Shown: positions 1-7,924 of the stretch, one piece after another
Layout: each line of letters opens with the position of its first letter
How positions within the stretch are numbered: the first letter of the stretch is position 1
Notes under the pieces: model-generated
Told to the model about the DNA's origin: nothing
Database searches by the model: none
The model's input: only the letters and a program-made list of their open reading frames with translations
Made by a program: the position numbers and the translations under genes
Source: Desulfobacterales bacterium
GTDB lineage: Bacteria > Desulfobacterota > Desulfobacteria > Desulfobacterales > JAHEIW01
DNA: 25,094 bases
Assembly (NCBI GenBank): GCA_030145015.1
Contig: JAQYWI010000063.1
Location: 1 to 25,094, forward strand
Direction: 5' to 3'

Positions 1-279
1 TGGTTTGGGGTTAACGTATTGGATTGATTGCAAATAAACTCTAAACGAACACGGAGGAAATATCAAGCACAAAAGTAGAATAAAAAATAATTATTTCAGT
101 TATTTAGAAAAAATGCAGGAAACAAAACCACAATAAGAAAGGAGGGTAAAATTTCAGGGAGAGGTTCGGGTGTGACCATTTTACTAAAAGCCTTGCAGAA
201 TTGTCCATTAACGTCATCATTTTTAAAGGTGACCTAACCAAAAACGTATTTTTAAAATGCTATAAAAGGAGGGTGGGAA
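1..279 (+). other. Upstream region of the TRAP operon, no gene seen
   Basis: I see no convincing coding frame in this stretch. The frame open from about 201 overlaps the start of dctP and looks random. It is A+T-rich and contains two purine-rich Shine-Dalgarno-like tracts, near 139-146 and 266-273. The second lies just before the dctP ATG and is its likely ribosome binding site. I could not find a confident promoter pair or a good sigma-54 site. Confidence 0.4.
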
Positions 280-1266
280 ATGAATTGTCTAAAAAAGTTT
301 GCTTATTCCGTTTTAGTTATTACCATGATCGTCTGTTTTGCTGTATCCGTCCAAGCCGCAGAATGGAAGGGCTGGAATATTCATGTGGCGGGCTACCCAA
401 ACACGATAGCATTGGACAAATTTGTTGAGTTGTTGAGCCAAAAGTCCGGTGGCAAAATGAAATTAAAGATGTACCATGCGGGTACGCTCGGCAGTCAACC
501 GGACGCCATTGAACAGGTGCGTATGGGTGGTCTGGAGATTGCTAACTTCAGTTTGGGTCCCGTTGGGCCAATTGTTCCGGAAGCCAATGTGGTTTCTCTG
601 CCTTTTATCTTTAAAGACCCGGATCACGCTTTCCGTGTTCTTGAGGGAAAAGCGGGCGAAATGATGAATGTGGGTCTGGCAAAAAAAGGCCTTATTTCCC
701 TGGCGTGGTATGATGGCGGAGCGCGTTCGTTTTATAACTCCAAGAAGCCCATCAAAGCACCTGCCGATGTTGTAGGCATGAAAGTCAGGGTGATGAACAA
801 TGATTTATACTCCGGTATGATTAAAGCCCTTGGTGGAAACCCGTCTCCGATGGCGTTTGCTGAAGTCTACCAGTCTTTGAAAACCGGGGTTGTGGACGGT
901 GCAGAAAATAACTGGCCGTCCTATGAGTCGACGGGTCATTATGAGGTTGCAAAATATTATTCCATCTCTCAACATCTGATCATTCCCGAGACGTTGTGTA
1001 TAAATGCAGGCGTGTGGAAGAAGTTATCTGCAGATGATCAGAAAATTCTGAAGGAAGCCGCCCAGGAATCTGCGCTTCTTCAGCGCAAGCTTTGGAAAGA
1101 GAGGTCAAAAGCAAGTGAGGCGAAAGTTCTGGCCGGCGGCTCTGTCGCCAATGCGATCCCGGACAAAAGCGCTTTCCAGGCCGCTATGAAGCCGGTTTAC
1201 GACAAGTTTCTGGCCGATAACCCGAACCTGAAGCCTTTGGTCAAACTGATCCAAAATACACCTTAG
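280..1266 (+). CDS. dctP: TRAP transporter substrate-binding protein (DctP family)
   Basis: This is the periplasmic solute receptor of a tripartite ATP-independent transporter, 328 residues, normal for the family. Residues 1-26 form a signal peptide (Lys-Lys, a hydrophobic core, then VQA before the cut). The mature protein shows the family hallmarks: AGTLG near 67, the GGARSFYN segment near 146-153, and GMKVRV at 166-171, where Arg170 is the usual carboxylate-binding arginine. NPSPMAFAEVYQSL and GVVDGAENN follow at about 187-211. An AAAGGAGGG Shine-Dalgarno precedes the ATG. The conserved arginine implies an organic acid ligand. The convergent sugar-acid operon suggests a uronate or aldonate, but the ligand is not readable from sequence. 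dctQ follows after a long hairpin. Confidence 0.93.
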   Translation: MNCLKKFAYSVLVITMIVCFAVSVQAAEWKGWNIHVAGYPNTIALDKFVELLSQKSGGKMKLKMYHAGTLGSQPDAIEQVRMGGLEIANFSLGPVGPIVPEANVVSLPFIFKDPDHAFRVLEGKAGEMMNVGLAKKGLISLAWYDGGARSFYNSKKPIKAPADVVGMKVRVMNNDLYSGMIKALGGNPSPMAFAEVYQSLKTGVVDGAENNWPSYESTGHYEVAKYYSISQHLIIPETLCINAGVWKKLSADDQKILKEAAQESALLQRKLWKERSKASEAKVLAGGSVANAIPDKSAFQAAMKPVYDKFLADNPNLKPLVKLIQNTP

Positions 1267-1284
1267 TTTCGTTCTGAAAGCTTT

Positions 1285-1328
1285 GCGGTCACCGGTATTC
1301 TTTTTCAAAACCAAATACCGGTGACCGT
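1285..1328 (+). terminator. Strong hairpin between dctP and dctQ (attenuator or mRNA-stabiliser)
   Basis: A perfect 14-bp inverted repeat (arms 1286-1299 and 1314-1327, sequence CGGTCACCGGTATT and its complement) encloses a 14-base loop. It is followed only by TTTCTC, not a long T run, so it is a weak terminator at best. Such hairpins after a binding-protein gene commonly protect the upstream mRNA and reduce read-through, which would give more DctP than membrane subunits. That role is inference. Confidence 0.75.
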
Positions 1329-1379
1329 TTCTCTGTGTAATCCACATTGATGAATTTGAAATTCTAGCGGGTATTACGA

Positions 1380-1898
1380 ATGTCCACAGGAAAATCATTG
1401 GAGAAGAAATCATTATTTGACAGGTTATTAGATCTCTTCAGCTATATCAATACCATCATTACCGGTATTGCCATGGTTGTCATGACGGCCATTTTCGGCT
1501 GGCTTGTCTTTGGTCGTTACGTGCTGAATGCAACCCCCACCTGGGTTGAACAAGTTTCCTTGTTATTGGTTGTCTATATCGGCTTTTTGGGCGCATCTGT
1601 TGGAGTCCACAAAAAAACCCACCTGGGTGTATCCGTGTTCCGGGAAATAAGCCCGAAACCGGTTCGTCGTTTTTTCGATTTCTTATCCCATAGTATTTTG
1701 GCCGGATTTGGCTTGCTGATGACCGTCTATGGCTATAAGTTGACCATGTTCAAGTGGACCGCTGAGATTCCCCTCATCCACGTCTCTGAAGGGATACGAT
1801 CTTTGCCGATTATGTTGAGCGGTGCCTTGATTTTTCTATACTCCATCGGGCATCTGATTCACTTTTTTCAACGTACCCATCAAGAAGATGCCGAATAA
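1380..1898 (+). CDS. dctQ: TRAP transporter small membrane subunit (DctQ family)
   Basis: The product is 172 residues with four hydrophobic segments (about residues 22-48, 58-76, 100-122 and 142-162), the usual DctQ topology. The FGRYVLNATPTWVEQVSLLLVVYIGFLGA region carries the family's charged patch between the first two helices (…W-x-E-E/Q…) and the GVHKKTHLGV loop that follows in most DctQ proteins. It joins DctM in the inner membrane and is required for transport. The ribosome binding site before the ATG is poor (AGCGGGT), so expression may depend on read-through past the preceding hairpin. dctM starts 19 bases after its stop. Confidence 0.9.
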   Translation: MSTGKSLEKKSLFDRLLDLFSYINTIITGIAMVVMTAIFGWLVFGRYVLNATPTWVEQVSLLLVVYIGFLGASVGVHKKTHLGVSVFREISPKPVRRFFDFLSHSILAGFGLLMTVYGYKLTMFKWTAEIPLIHVSEGIRSLPIMLSGALIFLYSIGHLIHFFQRTHQEDAE

Positions 1899-1917
1899 AT
1901 TAGGAGATCTTTGATTC

Positions 1918-3198
1918 ATGGGCCTGCTCATCCTAATTGTTGTATTCGCAATTTGTGTCATCATCGGTCTTCCGGTGGCATTTGCTCTGGGCGTTGCCTC
2001 GGTTTCCGCCTTTTTTTATGAGGGGTTGCCGATGATGATCGCTTTTCAACGGATTATTTCAGGTATCAGCATTTTTTCCCTCATGGCGATTCCGTTCTTT
2101 ATTTTTGCGGGTGAGCTGATGTTTCACGGGGGTATCGCCATACGGTTGGTTCGCTTCGCATCTTCCGCTGTTGGGGCCATGCGGGGAGGACTTGGCGTCG
2201 TTAATGTTTTCTCATCCATGCTGTTCGGTGGCATATCGGGTTCCGCCATAGCAGATGTTTCCGCTCTGGGCTCCATCCTGATACCTGTCATGAAAGAGAA
2301 AGGCTATGATGACGATTACGCGGTCAATGTAACCGTAACCTCATCCATTGCCGGAATCATTATTCCACCGAGCCACAATATGATTATATATGCTATTGCG
2401 GCCGGAGGGGGTCTTTCCATTTCCAAATTGTTTCTTGCCGGGTTTATTCCCGGTGTCTTGATGTGCCTGTGCCTTGCCGCCGTTTCCTACGTTGTTGCCG
2501 TAAAGCGGGACTATGCCTCCGAGGTCTTTCCCGGCTTTGTTACTTTATTCAAGGATTTTATCATGGCGCTTCCCGGGTTGATGACCGCCATTATTATTGT
2601 TGGCGGCGTACTCAGCGGAATTTTTACGGTTACCGAATCAGGCGCGTTTGGAGCGATCTATGCCTTTATCGTTACAATTATTGTCTATAGGGCTTTGCCG
2701 TGGGAGAAATTCAAGCTGGCTGTCATCAATTCAGTCAGAACCACCTCGATGGTCATGATCCTGATTGCCTGTTCGGGCGCATTTGCATACCTGTTGACGT
2801 TTTACCAGGTGCCAACAAAAATGTCGGTTTTCCTGACGGATATTTCAGATAACCCGGTCGTTATCTTGTTGATGATCAACCTGATGCTGCTTTTTCTTGG
2901 CATGATAATGGATATGGCCGCGCTGATTCTCATTTGTACGCCGATATTTTTACCAGTTGCCAGTTCCATTGGTGTCGATCCATATCAATTCGGCATGCTA
3001 TTAATGATGAATCTGGGGCTGGGGCTCTGTACGCCTCCGGTGGGATCGGTTCTATTTGTCGGTTGTGCCGTCGGCGGTGTCAGGTTGGAGGATGCCGTGA
3101 AAACGATATGGCCCTTTTATCTGGCAATATTGATTGCTTTATTATTCGTTACATTCATTCCCGCCATATCGCTGACGTTACCAAATCTTCTTGGGTAG
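1918..3198 (+). CDS. dctM: TRAP transporter large permease subunit (DctM family)
   Basis: The product is 426 residues, typical for DctM, and almost wholly hydrophobic with about 11-12 predicted membrane helices. Recognisable family segments are LPVAFALGVAS near the N terminus, AIPFFIFAGELM, the GGLGVVNVFSSMLFGGISGSA stretch, IIPPSHNMIIYA near residues 144-155, and the C-terminal NLGLGLCTPPVGSVLFVGCA. It is the Na+- or H+-coupled translocation channel. An AGGAG lies about 10 bases ahead of the ATG. It is the last gene of the dctPQM unit and ends 33 bases before the remnant of an oppositely oriented dehydrogenase gene. Confidence 0.95.
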   Translation: MGLLILIVVFAICVIIGLPVAFALGVASVSAFFYEGLPMMIAFQRIISGISIFSLMAIPFFIFAGELMFHGGIAIRLVRFASSAVGAMRGGLGVVNVFSSMLFGGISGSAIADVSALGSILIPVMKEKGYDDDYAVNVTVTSSIAGIIIPPSHNMIIYAIAAGGGLSISKLFLAGFIPGVLMCLCLAAVSYVVAVKRDYASEVFPGFVTLFKDFIMALPGLMTAIIIVGGVLSGIFTVTESGAFGAIYAFIVTIIVYRALPWEKFKLAVINSVRTTSMVMILIACSGAFAYLLTFYQVPTKMSVFLTDISDNPVVILLMINLMLLFLGMIMDMAALILICTPIFLPVASSIGVDPYQFGMLLMMNLGLGLCTPPVGSVLFVGCAVGGVRLEDAVKTIWPFYLAILIALLFVTFIPAISLTLPNLLG

Positions 3199-3231
3199 GG
3201 AGATGATCGATTGACCAACGCCGAAGCTTGA

Positions 3232-3390
3232 TCAGACCCGGCAGCTGCGGTAGAGGTCGAGGGCCGTGCGGGTGTCTGCGGCAGTCTGTTTTTCGCAAAC
3301 AATATACTTTCCAATCTTGGCGTGAAAATCCGCCACCATGCCGCATCCAACGATTCCGAATCCGTACCCGCCTCCACTTAGGATGGAATA
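3232..3390 (-). pseudogene. Remnant of a Gfo/Idh/MocA-family dehydrogenase with an internal deletion
   Basis: The - strand frame 3390-3232 reads a Rossmann start, YGFGIVGCGMVADFHAK, followed directly by IGKYIVCEK and then TAADTRTALDLYRSCRV before TGA. In intact Gfo/Idh/MocA proteins the first block is the N-terminal GxGxxG NAD-binding turn. The second is the GKHVLCEKP motif that normally lies roughly 70-80 residues later, so the middle of the domain is missing, joined in frame. The family's conserved Pro after Lys is Gln here. The frame has no start codon after the TAA at 3393-3391, and the C-terminal substrate domain is absent. It lies in the same direction as the creatininase-to-gnd operon and was probably its last gene. 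Confidence 0.7.
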
Positions 3391-3430
3391 TTACATCCGC
3401 AGGCAAATACGGCTCTTGCATATCTATTCT

Positions 3431-3449
3431 CCCCGTTTAGTAAACGGGG
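3431..3449. terminator. Compact hairpin downstream of the creatininase-family gene
   Basis: CCCCGTTT and AAACGGGG form a perfect 8-bp stem with a 3-base loop. There is no T tract on either side, so it may be a weak terminator or RNA-processing hairpin at the end of the - strand operon. It separates the last intact gene from the dehydrogenase remnant. Confidence 0.5.
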
Positions 3450-3470
3450 TGGCCTTCATGCACGCGATGC

Positions 3471-4583
3471 TTAACCTTTGGTAAAGGGTCCGATATGGGG
3501 CAGTTCATACACCGATTTCCATCCTTCGCTAAACGGCTCCTTGAGAAACGGCTCCAATTCCTTGGGGTCCCGGAGAGAGACTTTGTCCGGCGGGGGGACT
3601 GTTCCAGGAGGAAAAGTTTCCAATATCTGTTCATTCAGCAATGTTAAATACTTTAAAATTGCAGCGATGGGACGCTTGGCCTTTTTGGCGGTGCCTTTAC
3701 TGGGCGCTCCAACGACACCCTCCGGGGTCGCAAACCGTTCGATGGTGAAATGGCCTTCGCCCTCGGACCATCGATGGGGCCTGCGGTATGGATCGACTGA
3801 AAGATCAAAATGCCCCTCCGGCAAAAATGTTTCCCCTTCCGCATCTTGAACCACGCTCATATCTATCATCTCATTAAATAGCAAAAGCCCCACCGCCGTT
3901 TCGCTTTCATCCGCATGAATGAAATTGGTCTCTATACTGTCGTCTCTTCCCACCGGCATGAAAAACTCTCTGACCGCCCGATGCCAATCCAGCACCTGGA
4001 CCAATGCCGGTAATTGAAATCGCTTCATAAATTCCTGGATGGCCGACTCCAGCATCCAGAGATGACCATGGTTGTTCACCAGGATCATCTTGCGGTACCC
4101 GTCGTTCCACAGACCCAGCAGGGTATAGATCAGCATTTCTTGAACCGTCTCCTGGGGGATAATCACCGTTCCGGGCATTCCCATGTGATGGTACGGGTGT
4201 CCGCCGTAGTTCAGCGGTGTAAAGGCCAGATTGACCTCACAGCCCTGTTTGGCCGTGTACCGTCGCAGCCCCTCAAGAATCTGGGTAACCATGAACGTGT
4301 CCAGGCCTGAGTTGGCATGGATCCCATGGTTTTCAGTACAGCCGATGGGTATAAACACAATATCGTTTTTCTTGCGCTTCTCAATACAGTCAACCCGTGG
4401 TGTATTTTGAATATAGCATCCGGCTTTGCCCAGTTCACTGGGGGACGGTATCTGATATGCCTTTAAAATCGCGTCGATTTCTTCTTCCGATGCATCCCAG
4501 ACCTCTTTTTTTAAACGACCCACGGTATTGTCTTCAAATATGATCTCCGGGTATTCCGTTGTCAGCCATTTCTTTCTTTCCAT
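3471..4583 (-). CDS. Creatininase-family metal-dependent hydrolase
   Basis: The protein is 370 residues, longer than classic creatininase (about 260), with an extended N terminus (about 70 residues) and a C-terminal tail. The family core is clear: IGCTENHGIHANSGLDTF (residues 80-97), in which Glu84, His86 and Asp95 match the E-x-H…D metal ligands. NNHGH (170-174) follows, then HADESET (223-229), resembling the conserved HAGE-type motif. Members hydrolyse cyclic amides or related C-N and C-C bonds using two metal ions. The neighbours here (sugar-acid epimerase, kinase, aldolase, decayed dehydrogenase) suggest ring opening of a lactone, lactam or cyclic diketone in sugar or cyclitol breakdown rather than creatinine metabolism. 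This is inference. AAGGAGG precedes the ATG. Confidence 0.82.
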   Translation of the reverse strand: MERKKWLTTEYPEIIFEDNTVGRLKKEVWDASEEEIDAILKAYQIPSPSELGKAGCYIQNTPRVDCIEKRKKNDIVFIPIGCTENHGIHANSGLDTFMVTQILEGLRRYTAKQGCEVNLAFTPLNYGGHPYHHMGMPGTVIIPQETVQEMLIYTLLGLWNDGYRKMILVNNHGHLWMLESAIQEFMKRFQLPALVQVLDWHRAVREFFMPVGRDDSIETNFIHADESETAVGLLLFNEMIDMSVVQDAEGETFLPEGHFDLSVDPYRRPHRWSEGEGHFTIERFATPEGVVGAPSKGTAKKAKRPIAAILKYLTLLNEQILETFPPGTVPPPDKVSLRDPKELEPFLKEPFSEGWKSVYELPHIGPFTKG

Positions 4584-4675
4584 TACATAAGCCTCCTTCT
4601 AACTGATTAGATTTAAAGTACTTGATACGATTTCGTTGAATCGACCGGTTGCTTCTTGGAATCACTATCCAGCAA

Positions 4676-5446
4676 TCAAATCTTTTTTTTCGCAGAAAGG
4701 GTCTCCAGAGATTGGGCCAATCCGGCCGATACCATGCCGCCGTCAGCACCGATGGCGACAAAGGAAAAGCCAAGGCCTGTTACCAGATCCAGCCAATCAG
4801 CTTTGGGCAAAAAGATTCCGGCGGCCTTGCCCTTTTCTTTTGCAGCGCGACTGACCGCTTTGAGCGCCTCGATAAATCGCTCGTCTTCGAATTGATTGGG
4901 TGTATTCAAGCTTATGCTCAAGTCAAGGGGGCCGACAAAAAGCACGTCGACGCCGTTTACAGCAGCGATGTCATCCAGGTTATCCAGCGTCTTGCCGGTT
5001 TCAATCTGCACGACGGTGAGCAGGTTGTCGTTGGCGGTAGCGAAGTATTCCTTGAAATTTCCATCAAAACCGGTCGCTCTGGGGCTGCTGGCCACACCCC
5101 GCAGACCTTCCGGAGGGTAACGCATTGACGCCGCTGCATATTCGGCCTCCTCACGGGTCTGGACATAGGGTACGATAATACCGCAGGCGCCTAAATCGAG
5201 GGTTCGTTTGAACCGCGGCATCTCGTTCCAGGCGATTCGCACCAAAGGCGCAGCCGGCCAGGCTTCGACGGCCTGGATCTGGTGCAAAAGGGTTATCGAG
5301 TCGCCGGGGCCGTGTTCCTGATCGAACAGGATCCAATCAAAACCCATTCGGGCCGCCATTTCGGCCGTAAGCGAGGAACCCAGGTTGCACCAGGCTCCGG
5401 CCATGAATTCACCGCTGAGAACTCTACTCCTTATGAATTTCATCAT
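4676..5446 (-). CDS. HpcH/HpaI-family class II 2-oxo acid aldolase
   Basis: The protein is 256 residues, the normal length. Catalytic and metal residues fall at the positions I recall for E. coli HpaI: Asp42 and His45 in FDQEHGP, Arg70 in LVRIAWNE, Glu149 in VQIET and Asp175 in GPLDLS. The family signature MRYPPEGLRGVA is at 108-119. Such enzymes cleave 4-hydroxy-2-oxo acids to pyruvate plus an aldehyde; relatives act on 2-keto-3-deoxy-glucarate, -rhamnonate and 4-hydroxy-2-oxoheptanedioate. In this operon it could cleave a 2-keto-3-deoxy sugar acid or its phosphate. The first two codons are both ATG with only a weak upstream AAAAG, so the start could be either. uxaE ends 27 bases upstream. 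Confidence 0.9.
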   Translation of the reverse strand: MMKFIRSRVLSGEFMAGAWCNLGSSLTAEMAARMGFDWILFDQEHGPGDSITLLHQIQAVEAWPAAPLVRIAWNEMPRFKRTLDLGACGIIVPYVQTREEAEYAAASMRYPPEGLRGVASSPRATGFDGNFKEYFATANDNLLTVVQIETGKTLDNLDDIAAVNGVDVLFVGPLDLSISLNTPNQFEDERFIEALKAVSRAAKEKGKAAGIFLPKADWLDLVTGLGFSFVAIGADGGMVSAGLAQSLETLSAKKKI

Positions 5447-5473
5447 CTTTTCGAATCTTTCAGGGCTAAGTAT

Positions 5474-6721
5474 TCAATCCATAAACAAGCGTTTGATATG
5501 CCGTTCAAACAGGTTTTGACAAACATGTTCGGCGATCACCGTTTCATATTCTTTAAGGGCATTCAGATAACGATCACCTAAATCGGCTGCGATCTTAAAC
5601 CCGATGTGCAATAATTGACGGAAGTGCAGGTTGTAAAGTTCACAGGATTGATCATGCCGAAGGGATGCTGCAAAGGTTTTTCCATCCCAAGCAGACACTT
5701 CTTCCACTTTAGGCAATTTCAAGGGATCGATATCGATTACGGTTGCGTAAGGCCTGCATAGACCTTCCCTGCGTTCCAGGGCGCTTCGGTAGACTTCCTT
5801 AGCAATCTCTAATCCTTCCCCACCGGCTTCTGCCAATCCGATGAGCTCCTCAAGCCAGGTCGTGCCGGCTGTTTTTACATGCACCCCCGCACCGCTGCGG
5901 CGAACGGCGTCTCCAATGGGTTTGTAGATGGAGAATTTATCACTGCCGGAATGTACGCTCAGTTTCAAATTATCGGGGAGTCCCAACTCCTTTATGGCAT
6001 ATGCAATGACGGCGATATCGTCGTTAAATTCTTTTTCAAACTGTATCACATCCCCCACATAGTCGACACCCTTGTTGAAACGGCCCGTAAATTTAAGGGC
6101 GATGGTCTGGGCCGGGATCTCTTCGTCGGCAATGGCTGCCAAAATGAAGAAAAGCTCCACCGGCGTTTGGGGGTCATCGGTTTCATCCATGGATACTTCG
6201 GTGATGAAATTGCCTTTCCCTTTTGATGCTTCTATATGACGGTAGATTTTTCCGGCTTCTTTGACCGCCAGCAAATATCTGCGGGCTAGGGTCGTTAAAC
6301 GGCCCTTATCGATTTCAAAGGCGGCATCGATTCCGGGGATCTCAAGGGTTCCGGTATAACCGCAAAATTTGTTCACAAACGCCTTTAGATCCTCATCGGA
6401 AGCGGGCTTTCCGATGAAATCCGCCACATCCAGGGTATAGAAATCGCTGGAAGCAACGAACTGATCGACGATGGCAAGACCAATGTGATCTGCATCCACG
6501 AAATAGGATCCGGTCCATCCCCGGGCGTCCACAGCCGCATCTGCCTCTACCCGCACCTCATCAGGAGAGGTATGCACAAACTGGTGTTCTCTATATGATT
6601 TATTCCAGACCGGTATGATATCGATGTGCGCCTGCGCGGCTCGAATTATGGCTTGCAATTGGGCTTTGCCCTGATGCCCGAAGCGATCGCCGATCCCGAA
6701 GCTAAGTCGGCCTAACTTCAT
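5474..6721 (-). CDS. uxaE: Tagaturonate epimerase (UxaE) family protein
   Basis: This is a 415-residue protein of the UxaE family, which interconverts D-tagaturonate and D-fructuronate in the galacturonate route of bacteria lacking the classical isomerase steps. Visible landmarks are LSFGIGDRFGHQGKAQL at the N terminus and possible metal ligands Glu175 (FITEVSMDETD), His257 (LSVHSGSDKFS) and His281 (GVHVKTAGTTWLEE). The C terminus has the LYNLHFRQLLHIGFKIAADLG-like helix typical of the family. It is somewhat shorter than the Thermotoga protein as I recall it. AAAGGAG lies 7 bases before the ATG. It sits 32 bases after the kinase, surely co-transcribed. The exact keto-uronate substrate is uncertain because no UxuA or UxuB is nearby. 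Confidence 0.8.
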   Translation of the reverse strand: MKLGRLSFGIGDRFGHQGKAQLQAIIRAAQAHIDIIPVWNKSYREHQFVHTSPDEVRVEADAAVDARGWTGSYFVDADHIGLAIVDQFVASSDFYTLDVADFIGKPASDEDLKAFVNKFCGYTGTLEIPGIDAAFEIDKGRLTTLARRYLLAVKEAGKIYRHIEASKGKGNFITEVSMDETDDPQTPVELFFILAAIADEEIPAQTIALKFTGRFNKGVDYVGDVIQFEKEFNDDIAVIAYAIKELGLPDNLKLSVHSGSDKFSIYKPIGDAVRRSGAGVHVKTAGTTWLEELIGLAEAGGEGLEIAKEVYRSALERREGLCRPYATVIDIDPLKLPKVEEVSAWDGKTFAASLRHDQSCELYNLHFRQLLHIGFKIAADLGDRYLNALKEYETVIAEHVCQNLFERHIKRLFMD

Positions 6722-6753
6722 ATCTAACTCCTTTTTCTACCCTACTTTATCGA

Positions 6754-7833
6754 TCAGCGTCTCACGCGCGCATTCCCCTGCCAGATACTCCAAATTTGCT
6801 CTTCGTCGGCCGGTTGGGCGTAATCGGTCAGGAGCGTTGTCGCCAGCGCCCCGCTGGCCCAACCGAATTGAACCCACTTCTCCGGTTCCCAGCCCTTTAA
6901 GATCGCGTAGAGCATTCCGCCAACGAAACCATCGCCGCCCCCGATCCGGTCGAGCACCGTGATTTCGCGTGGTTCCACGATATGCCAGTGATCACCTTCT
7001 GACATGATGGCCCCCCAAAGATGGCAGTTGGTGTTGACGACCTGACGCAGTGTGGTAGCGAAAACTTTAGCATTCGGGAAAGTTTGTCTTGTGTTATTGA
7101 TCATATGCTTGAAGCCGTCAATTTTGGCTGACAGTTCTTCGCCACCCGCTTCCGGACCTTCAATTCCAAGGCAGAGCTGGAAGTCTTCCTCGTTTCCGGC
7201 CAGAAAGTCGGACACGCCTGCGATTTCCGAAAAAATCTCGTGAAGTTCCTTCTCGCGATTTTTCCAGAACGTCGCACGATAATTGAGATCGAAGGAGATA
7301 CGGGTTCCGTATTTCTTGGCGGCTCTGGCGATTTCCAGGCAGAAGGCGCCTGTCTCAGGAGACAGCGCAGCTATCAGTCCTGAGAGATGCACGATTTGCA
7401 CGCCCTCCTGACCAAAAATCCGATCCAGATCGAAGTCATTTGCGTTCAGCGTCCGGCCGACCTCGCCCGCGCGGTCATTGTGCACACGCGGCCCGCGGGA
7501 ACCATAACCACTGTCGGCAATATTAATCTGGTGACGATAGCCCCAGGGGCCCCCCTGCTCGACTTCCTTGCCCTCATAATCCATGTGCCGGTTTGCCAGA
7601 TTGTCTTTGATGAGCCGGGCAATCGGGCTATCCTTGACAAATGTCGTCAGAACTTTCACGGGAAGCCCAAGATAAGACGATACGCTCGCCACGTTTGACT
7701 CCGCGCTGGTCACATACATTTGAAATGTATCGCTGCAATGCACAGGCTGGCCATTGATCGAGGTGATACGAATTCCCATGCTTGTAGGGACAAGCATGCA
7801 ATAGGCACTGTTCTGCCTGAGTTCAATTGTCAT
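6754..7833 (-). CDS. PfkB-family sugar kinase, 2-keto-3-deoxygluconate kinase-like
   Basis: The protein is 359 residues. The ribokinase/PfkB fold is shown by the SAESNVASVSSYLG segment (43-55, standing in for the usual GGAxxNVA), FDLNYRATFW (181-190, very like KDG kinases), AGNEEDF (212-218) and the C-terminal signature VLDRIGGGDGFVGG (293-306), whose Asp301 is the expected catalytic base. The usual T-G-A-G-D is I-G-G-G-D. A central block near 95-130 (PWGYRHQINIAD…NDRAGEVGRTL) resembles the substrate lid of KDG kinases. It would phosphorylate a 2-keto-3-deoxy acid before aldol cleavage. AGGGAGGT lies 6 bases before the ATG. It follows gnd by 91 bases and precedes uxaE. Substrate assignment is inferred from motifs and context. 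Confidence 0.85.
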   Translation of the reverse strand: MTIELRQNSAYCMLVPTSMGIRITSINGQPVHCSDTFQMYVTSAESNVASVSSYLGLPVKVLTTFVKDSPIARLIKDNLANRHMDYEGKEVEQGGPWGYRHQINIADSGYGSRGPRVHNDRAGEVGRTLNANDFDLDRIFGQEGVQIVHLSGLIAALSPETGAFCLEIARAAKKYGTRISFDLNYRATFWKNREKELHEIFSEIAGVSDFLAGNEEDFQLCLGIEGPEAGGEELSAKIDGFKHMINNTRQTFPNAKVFATTLRQVVNTNCHLWGAIMSEGDHWHIVEPREITVLDRIGGGDGFVGGMLYAILKGWEPEKWVQFGWASGALATTLLTDYAQPADEEQIWSIWQGNARVRR

Positions 7834-7924
7834 ATGTTACCTCCCTTCACAAATCTTAATGATGCCTGGCGTGCAAATCATTTTGGCATACGATGCCTTT
7901 ACTTCCCCCACGAGATAAAAGGAC

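Noticed and set aside
1..279. Sigma-54 promoter for the TRAP operon
   Set aside because: TTGGATTGATTGC near 20-32 has wrong GG-GC spacing; no other match found.
201..428. Short + strand open frame overlapping the dctP start
   Set aside because: It runs out of frame into dctP, whose signal peptide and ribosome site are clear.
3117..3421. Two overlapping - strand frames of 86 and 88 residues after dctM
   Set aside because: The family similarity is in the third frame (the dehydrogenase remnant); these two frames carry none and one overlaps dctM.
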